Source: an uncultured Ruminococcus sp. (GTDB lineage: Bacteria > Bacillota > Clostridia > Oscillospirales > Ruminococcaceae). Taken from it: a DNA stretch of 6,487 nt. The DNA lies in contig CAMCMW010000089.1 of NCBI GenBank assembly GCA_945876155.1, forward strand, positions 1 through 6,487, in the 5' to 3' direction. Below the pieces are notes generated by a model. It ran no database searches and had not been told where the DNA came from. It saw only the letters and a list, made by a program, of their open reading frames with translations. A program made the position numbers and the translations under genes. Positions 1 through 5,959 of the stretch are shown in pieces; the stretch's first letter is position 1; every line of letters starts with the position of its first letter.

Positions 1-866
1 ATGAACGCCTGATTTACAAGTTCAGTGAAGTCAATCTTGACTGTCAAGTAATTGGCTGTTTCCGTCCAGACTCTTACAGTAATCTGAAGGCTGTCCTCTG
101 CCTGCTTGCCAAGACGTGCAAAGGGGGCAGGGTCTTTGAGGATAAGCGGGTATTCGTCGGCGAATTTCAGTATAATTTCCTTTGCCTTTTCGATATCGTC
201 GGAATAGCTTATGCCGAATTCAAGGTCAACTCGCCTTATGGACTGCTCGCTGTAATTTACTATCATGGAATCGGAAATCTGTCCGTTTGGTATGTACACT
301 GTCTTGTTGTCATCGGTGAGTATTTTGGTATAAAGTATGCCGATGCTTTCAACCTTTCCATAAGCTGAGTTCGTTTCAACATAATCCCCGGACTTGAAAG
401 GCTTGCTGAAAAGTATTATAAATCCTCCGGCAAGATTTGAAAGGCTGTTTTGCAGTGCAAGACCGATTGCAAGTCCGGCGGCACTTATTACAGCAATAAT
501 TGATGTCATTGGTATATTGAGAATTGAAAGTGTTATAATGAAATCTATTGTATATAAAAGTACTTTTAACAGTGAACGGAGAAATCCCACAGCTGTGCCG
601 TCAACGTTGGTGCGGTTAAGGCATCTTGTGAAAATACGTAAAATCAGTTTTGAAATCGCCAGACCTATAATGAATATAATGATTGCGAAAATCAATGACG
701 GTATTGATTTTTTTATCTGGCTTGTAAAAGCGGAAAGCATAGCCTGAAGTCTGCTCTGTTCCTCAGCGGTGGAGCTTACCGCATTTGCGATTATTCCCTC
801 AACGGCGTTGGTTATTTCAGTGGTAGTTTCGCCGGAGGTGATCGATGAAATTATGGTTGTTGTCAT
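1..866 (-). CDS. mscS: MscS-family mechanosensitive ion channel, C-terminus cut by window edge
   Basis: Small-conductance mechanosensitive channel: a membrane protein that opens under tension and releases solutes during hypo-osmotic shock. It reads as 288 codons from ATG (866-864) and runs off the left edge. A Ser/Thr-rich N-terminus is followed by hydrophobic segments near residues 56-77, 98-118 and 122-150. The third is the pore helix with the family's Gly/Ala pattern (AAGLAIGLALQNSLSNLAGG, 129-148), followed by FSKPFKSGDYVE and the beta-domain motif YIPNGQIS (191-198). The cytosolic part continues through VRVW (264-267), which matches VRVW in E. coli MscS, so roughly 20-30 residues are probably missing. 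AAGGAAGG (880-873) lies 6 nt before the ATG and fixes the start. The gene is divergent from the HhH gene and has its own promoter. The family call is secure; which MscS paralogue it is cannot be told. Confidence 0.95.
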   Translation of the reverse strand, partial: MTTTIISSITSGETTTEITNAVEGIIANAVSSTAEEQSRLQAMLSAFTSQIKKSIPSLIFAIIIFIIGLAISKLILRIFTRCLNRTNVDGTAVGFLRSLLKVLLYTIDFIITLSILNIPMTSIIAVISAAGLAIGLALQNSLSNLAGGFIILFSKPFKSGDYVETNSAYGKVESIGILYTKILTDDNKTVYIPNGQISDSMIVNYSEQSIRRVDLEFGISYSDDIEKAKEIILKFADEYPLILKDPAPFARLGKQAEDSLQITVRVWTETANYLTVKIDFTELVNQAF

Positions 867-901
867 ATTTATCCTTCCTTTTGATAACGTTGTTATAATC
901 T

Positions 902-929
902 ATTATAATGAATATCCGGAAAAAGTCAA
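902..929 (-). promoter_or_regulatory. Sigma-A-type promoter for the MscS gene
   Basis: On the minus strand TTGACT (929-924) is followed after 16 bp by a perfect TATAAT (907-902). Transcription would begin near 895, giving a leader of about 28 nt that contains the AAGGAAGG ribosome site. The match to consensus is direct; activity is inferred. Confidence 0.75.
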
Positions 930-1002
930 TCTAAAAATGCAGGCAGAGAAAAAGGAATTAAGGTAAAAAAGGAATAAAATGTCGAAATGTGTGAAAAAAT
1001 GC

Positions 1003-1031
1003 TTGAAATATTGCACATTTTGATGTATAGT
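1003..1031 (+). promoter_or_regulatory. Sigma-A-type promoter for the HhH-domain gene
   Basis: TTGAAA (1003-1008) and TATAGT (1026-1031) are separated by 17 bp; each differs from consensus at one base. The predicted start is near 1038, about 50 nt before the ATG at 1091. It sits about 75 bp from the opposing MscS promoter, and I see no clear shared operator between them. Confidence 0.65.
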
Positions 1032-1090
1032 AAATATGTAATCCTGTTTTATATGGGAAATTATTCCACTTAATTAAATGTGTGTAATAT

Positions 1091-1933
1091 ATGAATCGAA
1101 AAGTTATTTTATATTTTATTTTATCAATATTTGCTGTTTCGTCAGTATCAGCATACTTCATATCGAAGGAATTACATGAAAGCGAAATGGTTATAACCGG
1201 TCAATACGATATCTGGCAGTCTGAAAGCGGCGGTGAATCGGTTTTGCTGAGTGAATACACCGAAACTGTGGAAACATCAGCAACCCAGGAAAGTCAGCCT
1301 GAAACCCAGATGCCGTCTGAAGTCGCAACCGCTTTGCCGACAGCTGAGTACAGTACCGAAAGTACAGAAACAACACAGTTTCTCTGGCTGAATATCAACA
1401 CTGCCACCTATGAGGAGTTTATGCTGCTTGACGGGATAGGGGAGGTACTTGCCGGAAGAATAATCGGGTACAGGAATTATTGCGGCGGATTCAGAAATAT
1501 CGAGGAAATTTTAAATGTCAGCGGTATCGGTGAAAAGACATTTTCAGCAATAAGGAATCATATATATGTAGAAAATCCGGTGTACCCGGCTGAACCGACC
1601 GAGGAACAGCCCCCGGTAACAGAGGAAAGCCGGTATGATGAACCGCCAGTACAGACGCAGATTACTGAACCGGTGACTGACCCCACGGAAATCCAGCCGA
1701 CTGAACGTGAAACAGTCCCGCCCGGCACAAAATTTGATCTGAACAAGGTCACACAGCAGGAACTGGAAATGATACCCGGAATAAGCAGCGAAATGGCTGA
1801 AAACATAATCAGTCTGAGGACAACCATACAATATTTCAGCCACCCGTATGAGCTTTTGTATGCGGACGGAATGACGGAAGAATTTTTGTGTAAAGTCATT
1901 GATTATTTTTATGTAGAAAAAAATGAAAATTGA
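1091..1933 (+). CDS. Membrane-anchored protein with two ComEA-like helix-hairpin-helix domains
   Basis: A 280-residue protein. Residues 5-24 form a hydrophobic N-terminal anchor or signal after MNRK. A Glu/Thr/Ser-rich spacer follows (about 28-97). The first ComEA-type HhH domain (about 100-160) starts with LNINTATYEEF and has two clear hairpins, LDGIGEVLAGRI and VSGIGEKTFSAI. A Pro/Glu/Thr-rich linker (162-213) leads to a second HhH-like unit (215-275) starting FDLNKVTQQELEMIPG. Its hairpins read PGIS and DGMT, so the usual GIG glycines are partly lost. ComEA is the surface DNA receptor for natural transformation in Firmicutes, normally with an SLBB domain before one HhH domain. I see no SLBB here and no comEC neighbour within the window. 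External DNA binding is plausible but inferred. There is no clear ribosome site; an in-frame stop at 1085 makes 1091 the first available ATG, and the following hydrophobic stretch supports it. Confidence 0.85.
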   Translation: MNRKVILYFILSIFAVSSVSAYFISKELHESEMVITGQYDIWQSESGGESVLLSEYTETVETSATQESQPETQMPSEVATALPTAEYSTESTETTQFLWLNINTATYEEFMLLDGIGEVLAGRIIGYRNYCGGFRNIEEILNVSGIGEKTFSAIRNHIYVENPVYPAEPTEEQPPVTEESRYDEPPVQTQITEPVTDPTEIQPTERETVPPGTKFDLNKVTQQELEMIPGISSEMAENIISLRTTIQYFSHPYELLYADGMTEEFLCKVIDYFYVEKNEN

Positions 1934-2164
1934 TTGAAGGTTTATTTTATTTGTGAAAAACATTAATAAGATGACATAAAAACGATAATATGATGTGTAA
2001 AACAAACAAAAACCGACAATTATTTAATATAAAAAGCCGATTTTTCATTTTTACCGTTTTGTAATAATATGAAATTTAAACTGAAAAAACCGTAATTATC
2101 TCCAAAAAGATTGCATAAAAATTGTTCAATATGCTAAAAAAGTATTAAGGATTGGTATTAAGCA
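1934..2164. other. AT-rich intergenic region with no gene recognised
   Basis: Between the HhH gene and the promoter of the LacI-type gene the DNA is strongly AT-rich with many A and T runs. I find no convincing ORF, no tRNA, no riboswitch-like fold and no GC-rich hairpin followed by a T-run that would end transcription of the HhH gene. The only structure noted is a pair of direct GTATTAAG repeats at 2142-2149 and 2155-2162, just upstream of the next promoter. Confidence 0.6.
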
Positions 2165-2193
2165 TTGACTTTTTCGTGTGAGTATTGTATATT
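2165..2193 (+). promoter_or_regulatory. Sigma-A-type promoter for the LacI-family regulator
   Basis: TTGACT (2165-2170) and TATATT (2188-2193) are separated by 17 bp, each one base from consensus. The predicted start is near 2200, leaving a leader of about 80 nt before the regulator gene. The -10 hexamer lies at the centre of the palindrome at 2172-2205, so binding there would block transcription. Confidence 0.75.
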
Positions 2194-2205
2194 AATATCA
2201 CGAAA
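2172..2205. promoter_or_regulatory. Imperfect palindrome over the regulator promoter, candidate operator
   Basis: TTTCGTG (2172-2178) is matched by its exact inverted copy CACGAAA (2199-2205), with 20 bp between. The interior is partly symmetric, and a separate perfect 10-bp palindrome ATATTAATAT lies at 2189-2198. The element runs from just after the -35 box to the predicted transcription start. That is a typical place for an autoregulatory operator, but it lacks the compact CG-centred form usual for LacI-family sites, so the bound protein is unknown. Confidence 0.4.
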
Positions 2206-2281
2206 CAATTTGAATATTTTTCTGATTTTTTGGTCAGACAGCTGAATTAGTGATTTAGTGTGATAATGTATGAAGGGTGCG

Positions 2282-3301
2282 ATGGTGTGCATGGTATCAA
2301 TTAAAACTATCGCAGAGGAATGCGGTGTGTCTATTGCGACTGTAAGCAAGGCGCTTAATAACCACAGTGATGTAAGCAGTACAACAAAAAAACTTGTTTG
2401 CGATACTGCAAAAAAACTTGGCTATTTTCCCAATGCACAGGCGAGAGCACTTAAAACCAACAAAACATACAATATCGGCGTTTTATTGCAGGACAAGGCT
2501 CACAGCGGTCTGACACACAGCTATTTTTCAGCCGTGCTTGACAGTTTCAGGGTCGAGGTTGAAAAAAACGGGTATGACATAACTTTTATCTGCGGAAAAA
2601 TCGGCGGAAATGAAATGTCCTATTATGAACACTGTATGTACAGGTCAGTTGACGGAGTTATTGCTGCGTGCGTTGATTTCTACGACAGTGAGATAGCTGA
2701 GCTTATGAAAAGCGATATTCCGCTTGTGACTATAGATTATCAGGCAGAGGGTGTATGCTCGGTATCGTCTGACAATATAATAGGCATCAGAAAAATAGTC
2801 GAATATGCCAGCGACTGCGGACACCAGAAAATAGCTTATATTTATGGCGAAAGTTCACAGGTTACTACTATGCGTCTTAATTCATATCTTGATACAATGA
2901 AAAGACTGGGCATTCAGGTTCAGCCTGATTATCTGCGTCAGGGCAAGTACCATGATGTGAAGAGTGTGCATGAAATAACTGCGGAAATGCTGAGGCTCTA
3001 TGACAGACCGACATTCATTATCCTGCCGGATGATTTTTCGGCAATTGGTGCTTTGAATGCCGCCAGAGAGGCAGGGGTGAAAATACCTGATGACCTGTCG
3101 ATTGCAGGATATGACGGAATAAAAATGACTCAGCTTATGAAACCTGCTCTGACAACCTTTGAACAGGATACATACAAAATCGGAAAAACCGCAGCAGAAA
3201 TTCTTCTGAAAATTATCAGAAAAGAAGATATGGCTGAAAGCGAAAAAAGCGCTGTTATCAGCGGAAATTTTATTAAGGGAGCTACCGTTAAGAACATTTA
3301 A
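2282..3301 (+). CDS. LacI/GalR-family transcriptional regulator
   Basis: A cytoplasmic DNA-binding regulator of about 339 residues, the usual length for the family. The N-terminal helix-turn-helix (about 6-50) includes SIKTIAEECGVS and recognition helix SIATVSKALN (17-26). The hinge helix is PNAQARALKTNKT (50-62). The rest is the periplasmic-binding-protein-like sensor core, starting YNIGVLL (63-69) and including the family motif PDDLSIAGYDGI with KPALTTFEQ (about 269-295). It presumably senses a sugar and controls the adjacent transporter. The frame opens at an ATG at 2270, but no ribosome site precedes that codon. GAAGGG (2272-2277) favours ATG 2282 or GTG 2285; ATG 2291 would give the most typical LacI N-terminus. 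The start is therefore uncertain by up to seven codons. The sugar ligand cannot be read from the sequence. Confidence 0.93.
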   Translation: MVCMVSIKTIAEECGVSIATVSKALNNHSDVSSTTKKLVCDTAKKLGYFPNAQARALKTNKTYNIGVLLQDKAHSGLTHSYFSAVLDSFRVEVEKNGYDITFICGKIGGNEMSYYEHCMYRSVDGVIAACVDFYDSEIAELMKSDIPLVTIDYQAEGVCSVSSDNIIGIRKIVEYASDCGHQKIAYIYGESSQVTTMRLNSYLDTMKRLGIQVQPDYLRQGKYHDVKSVHEITAEMLRLYDRPTFIILPDDFSAIGALNAAREAGVKIPDDLSIAGYDGIKMTQLMKPALTTFEQDTYKIGKTAAEILLKIIRKEDMAESEKSAVISGNFIKGATVKNI

Positions 3302-3304
3302 CGG
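3285..3304. repeat. Perfect 7-bp inverted repeat over the regulator stop codon
   Basis: CCGTTAA (3285-3291) and TTAACGG (3298-3304) are exact inverted copies around six bases. The repeat spans the last codons and the TAA stop of the LacI-type gene, 76 bp before the binding-protein gene. No T-run follows, so it is not a standard terminator. It could be an operator or a weak RNA hairpin. Confidence 0.45.
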
Positions 3305-3324
3305 ATCCAATATATCCATACGCT

Positions 3325-3354
3325 TATTATATTTTATCAATTTAAAATATAATA
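3325..3354. repeat. 12-bp all-AT inverted repeat before the binding-protein gene
   Basis: TATTATATTTTA (3325-3336) is perfectly complementary to TAAAATATAATA (3343-3354) with a six-base loop, and ends 9 bp before the AAGGAGG ribosome site. Two overlapping TATAAT hexamers (3348-3353 and 3353-3358) lie in and after the right arm, but neither has a recognisable -35 box. This may be the promoter/operator zone of the transporter operon or a leader stem-loop; the AT-only composition makes chance symmetry more likely than usual. Confidence 0.45.
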
Positions 3355-3379
3355 TAATCATTAAGGAGGAAAACTACCA

Positions 3380-4822
3380 ATGAACAAACTTAAAAGAACA
3401 TTAGCACTGGTTGCTACTCTTGCAATCTCTGCAACAGCATTTGTAGGATGCGGTGATGATTCTTCATCATCATCATCTTCATCATCACAGGCAGACAGCT
3501 CAAGCTCAGACGCTGACGCTTCAAGCTCAGATGCTGACGCTTCAAGCTCAGAGGCTGAGGGCGGCGACGAAACAGCTGCTATCAACCTTCCATCAGGCGG
3601 CGACAAGATGACAATCCTCGCTTGGAACGCAAACGACGTTGACCCAATGCTCAAGATGTGGCTCCCAGACGCTGGCTACAAAGAAGACCAGATCAACTTC
3701 GTAAACTTCAACGTAGGCGGCGGCGAAGCTTCTGCTCAGTATGACCAGTACTTCCTCGGCGGCGAAGACGTAGACGTATTCATGGTTGAAGCTGACTGGG
3801 CTCTCAAGTATATCAACGATGCAAATGCAACTGCTCCTCTGAGCGACCTCGGTTTCACAGAAGCTGACTTTGCTGGCCAGTATCCATACACAATGGAAAT
3901 CGGTAAGGATTCTAACGGCGTAATCAAGGGCGTTTCATGGCAGGCTGCTCCTGGTGCATGGTGCTACAGATCAGACCTCGCTGATTCATACCTCGGCGTT
4001 AAGTCACCAGCTGACATGCAGGCTAAGGTAGCTGACTGGGATAAGTTCCAGGCAACAGCTAAGGAAGTATCTGAAGCTTCAGGCGGTAAGACAGCTCTGA
4101 CAACAACTCTCGGCGGTATCTGGCAGGCATTCGCAGCTAACAGATCTACTCCATGGGTTCAGGACGGCGCTCTCGCAGTTGACGATTTCTGCAACACATT
4201 CATTGATCTCGCTAAGAACATGAGAGACAACAAGTATGTTACAGACCTCAACCAGTGGACAGATGACTGGTATGCAGCTGGTCAGACAGACAACACAATG
4301 GGTTACTTCGTTTCAACATGGGGCTTCGGTGATTCAATTCTTCTTACAGCTGCTGGCGGTGACGGCGGTGCTACATTCGGCAAGTGGGCTGTTACAGAAG
4401 GTCCTACACCTTACTTCTGGGGCGGTACATGGATGTGCGTATCACCTAAGACAGATAACGCAGACATGGTTGCAAGCTTCATCAAGTACTTCACAGTTGA
4501 CGAAGCTTCAATGGAAAAATATGCTCTCGGTAAGGACGGCGGCGAATACGTTAACAATATGAACGTAATGCAGAAGATCGTTGACGAGGGTTCAAACTCC
4601 AACGCTAACCTCGGCGGTCAGGATCAGTTCGCAGTTGTTCACGAGAACGCTAAGGCTATCGACCTTAAGGGACTTATCACTCCTTACGATGCTTCAATCA
4701 AGACTGCATTCCTCGACGCTGTAAACGCTTACTGTGCAGGCGAAACAGCTGACGCTGCTGCTTGTATCGAAGACTTCAAGGACAGAGTTGCTGAAAGCGT
4801 AACAGACATCACAGTTGAATAA
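3380..4822 (+). CDS. Sugar-type ABC transporter solute-binding lipoprotein
   Basis: The extracellular capture subunit of a carbohydrate-uptake ABC transporter, 480 residues. A lipoprotein signal peptide (MNKLKR, hydrophobic 8-22) ends in a lipobox-like FVGC with Cys24 as the lipidation site; Phe at -3 is slightly atypical. Residues 25-60 form a Ser/Asp/Ala-rich flexible tether. The mature domain begins about KMTILAWNAND and resembles family-1 extracellular binding proteins. It holds about 14 tryptophans, which suits sugar-ring stacking (inference). Cys452 and Cys462 could form a disulphide. The ribosome site AGGAGG (3364-3369) lies 10 nt before the ATG. Codon choice is strongly biased (CTC, AAC, GAC, AAG, GGC), unlike its neighbours, implying very high expression. 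The two permease genes follow after a stem-loop. The family was assigned from architecture and context, and the substrate is unknown. Confidence 0.92.
   Translation: MNKLKRTLALVATLAISATAFVGCGDDSSSSSSSSSQADSSSSDADASSSDADASSSEAEGGDETAAINLPSGGDKMTILAWNANDVDPMLKMWLPDAGYKEDQINFVNFNVGGGEASAQYDQYFLGGEDVDVFMVEADWALKYINDANATAPLSDLGFTEADFAGQYPYTMEIGKDSNGVIKGVSWQAAPGAWCYRSDLADSYLGVKSPADMQAKVADWDKFQATAKEVSEASGGKTALTTTLGGIWQAFAANRSTPWVQDGALAVDDFCNTFIDLAKNMRDNKYVTDLNQWTDDWYAAGQTDNTMGYFVSTWGFGDSILLTAAGGDGGATFGKWAVTEGPTPYFWGGTWMCVSPKTDNADMVASFIKYFTVDEASMEKYALGKDGGEYVNNMNVMQKIVDEGSNSNANLGGQDQFAVVHENAKAIDLKGLITPYDASIKTAFLDAVNAYCAGETADAAACIEDFKDRVAESVTDITVE
3461..3487 (+). repeat. TCA/TCT triplet tract encoding nine serines
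   Basis: Nine consecutive serine codons (seven TCA, two TCT) encode residues 28-36 of the binding lipoprotein, just after the lipidated cysteine. Such triplet tracts can change copy number by slippage without breaking the frame. Confidence 0.85.
3500..3562 (+). repeat. Three tandem 21-bp repeats in the lipoprotein linker
   Basis: Three adjoining 21-bp units begin TCAAGCTCAGA at 3500, 3521 and 3542. The first two differ by one base (C or T at unit position 12); the third diverges at its end. They are in phase with the codons and encode successive Ser-Ser-(Asp/Glu)-Ala-(Asp/Glu) blocks of the tether between the lipid anchor and the binding domain. Confidence 0.85.
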
Positions 4823-4851
4823 TTAATTTGTAATACTTATATTTTTCATGT

Positions 4852-4880
4852 TTACGGGATGGGTAAGCTCCATCCCGTAA
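4852..4880 (+). promoter_or_regulatory. Intercistronic stem-loop between binding protein and permease genes
   Basis: TTACGGGATGG (4852-4862) pairs perfectly with CCATCCCGTAA (4870-4880), an 11-bp stem with a 7-nt loop, 29 bp after the binding-protein stop. No T-run follows on either strand, so it is not a standard intrinsic terminator. In many sugar ABC operons a hairpin here protects the 3' end of the binding-protein message or partly stops transcription, so that the binding protein outnumbers the permeases. That role is inferred from position. Confidence 0.75.
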
Positions 4881-4921
4881 CACATATTATTAATCTGATT
4901 TCTTAGAGAGAGGTGTACTAT

Positions 4922-5959
4922 ATGGCATCTGCTGCACAAAGAAATATCCGTTCTATAAGCTATGCAAAATACGGCTATTTCTTTATTTTGCCATTTTTTC
5001 TGGTTTATTGCTTTTTTCAGATTTGGCCTCTGATTAATACTTTTATTCTTAGTTTTTACGGAAACGGTCAAAAAGTTGATGACTTTATAGGTCTTGACAA
5101 CTTCAGAGCATTGCTTTTCGGTACAAGCGTAACAGGCATGGGCCGTACAGCAAAGGCTATTCACGAAACATTTTTACAGAGCCTTGGAAATACATTCATT
5201 GTATGGATAGGTAACTTTGTTCCTCAGATTTGTCTGTCTCTTGCACTTGCCGTATGGTTTACTGATTCAAAGCTGAAGATAAGAGGTAAGGGATTCTTCA
5301 AGGTTGTAATGTATATGCCTAATATCATTACTGCTGCATCTGTTGCCGCTCTTTATCTTTCACTTTTTGCAGAATCTGAATATGGTAGTGTAAACAACCT
5401 TCTTCTGACAGCCGGAATTATTGATGAACCGATTAAGTTCGTAACTGGCTGCTGGCAGTCACGTGGAATGATCATGTTCATTCAGTGCTGGATGTGGTTT
5501 GGTAATACTATGATCATGCTTATGTCTGGTATTATGGGTCTTAACCCGTCACTTTTTGAGGCTGCTAATATCGACGGTGCGTCAAGCGGTCAGATTTTCA
5601 GAAAGATTACTCTTCCGCTTCTCAGACCAATCATGCTGTATACTCTTGTTACATCTATGATCGGTGGTCTCCAGATGTACGATATTCCGTATCTTTACAA
5701 GAAGGGTACACAGAGAAACGAATACACAAGAACTGTTGCCGTGTTCATTTATGAGCATTTCCGTGAGAAGATGCCAAATCCGAACTACGGTTTCTCGGCA
5801 GCTGCTTCTGTAATTCTGTTCTTCATCACAATTATTCTTGGTTCCTTCGCATTTGCAATGAATCGTGATAAAGATGAAGCTATGAAGAAGAAAGAAAGAA
5901 AAGCTTACGCAAAAGCTTTAAAAGCTAAACAAAAGGGATTGGGAGGTATGGAGATATGA
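4922..5959 (+). CDS. Sugar ABC transporter permease, MalF/UgpA-like
   Basis: The first inner-membrane channel subunit of the transporter, 345 residues. Six hydrophobic segments are visible, near residues 18-44, 86-113, 126-149, 183-207, 236-257 and 291-312. The cytoplasmic EAA loop, which contacts the ATPase, reads EAANIDGASSGQIFRKITLP from Glu213, with the conserved EAA, Gly219 and LP in place. The C-terminal tail is highly charged and lysine-rich (about 315-338). The frame also opens at a GTG at 4913, but that codon belongs to the ribosome site GAGAGGTG (4908-4915), which sits 6 nt before ATG 4922, so 4922 is chosen. It probably shares a transcript with the binding-protein gene through the intervening stem-loop, and its last bases overlap the next permease. 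Codon use is less biased than in the binding protein. The substrate is unknown. Confidence 0.94.
   Translation: MASAAQRNIRSISYAKYGYFFILPFFLVYCFFQIWPLINTFILSFYGNGQKVDDFIGLDNFRALLFGTSVTGMGRTAKAIHETFLQSLGNTFIVWIGNFVPQICLSLALAVWFTDSKLKIRGKGFFKVVMYMPNIITAASVAALYLSLFAESEYGSVNNLLLTAGIIDEPIKFVTGCWQSRGMIMFIQCWMWFGNTMIMLMSGIMGLNPSLFEAANIDGASSGQIFRKITLPLLRPIMLYTLVTSMIGGLQMYDIPYLYKKGTQRNEYTRTVAVFIYEHFREKMPNPNYGFSAAASVILFFITIILGSFAFAMNRDKDEAMKKKERKAYAKALKAKQKGLGGMEI

Noticed and set aside
394..966. Two plus-strand open frames opposite the MscS gene.
   Set aside because: They are antisense shadows of a clear MscS reading frame and have no family-like sequence or convincing ribosome site.
1544..2005. Long minus-strand open frames opposite the HhH gene.
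   Set aside because: They mirror the acidic, repetitive coding sequence on the plus strand and carry no recognisable domain.
3235..3248. A catabolite-responsive (cre)-like sequence, TGAAAGCGAAAAAA, inside the end of the regulator gene.
   Set aside because: It lacks the conserved C near the 3' end, lies in coding DNA, and similar TGAAAGCG strings occur by chance elsewhere (about 1177 and 4791).
3461..3562. The tandem repeats as a possible CRISPR array.
   Set aside because: The units are adjoining 21-bp copies without spacers, in frame within a coding gene.
3361..3654. A minus-strand frame rich in Ser, Glu and Asp opposite the lipoprotein start.
   Set aside because: Its composition is the reverse complement of the serine-linker repeats; it is a shadow of the lipoprotein gene.
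4236..4562. An alternative plus-strand frame of 108 codons inside the binding-protein gene.
   Set aside because: It is fully internal to a strongly codon-biased gene and out of frame with it, with no ribosome site or family signature.
4852..4880. The stem-loop as a standard rho-independent terminator.
   Set aside because: No run of T follows the stem on either strand, and the downstream permeases clearly belong to the same transporter.
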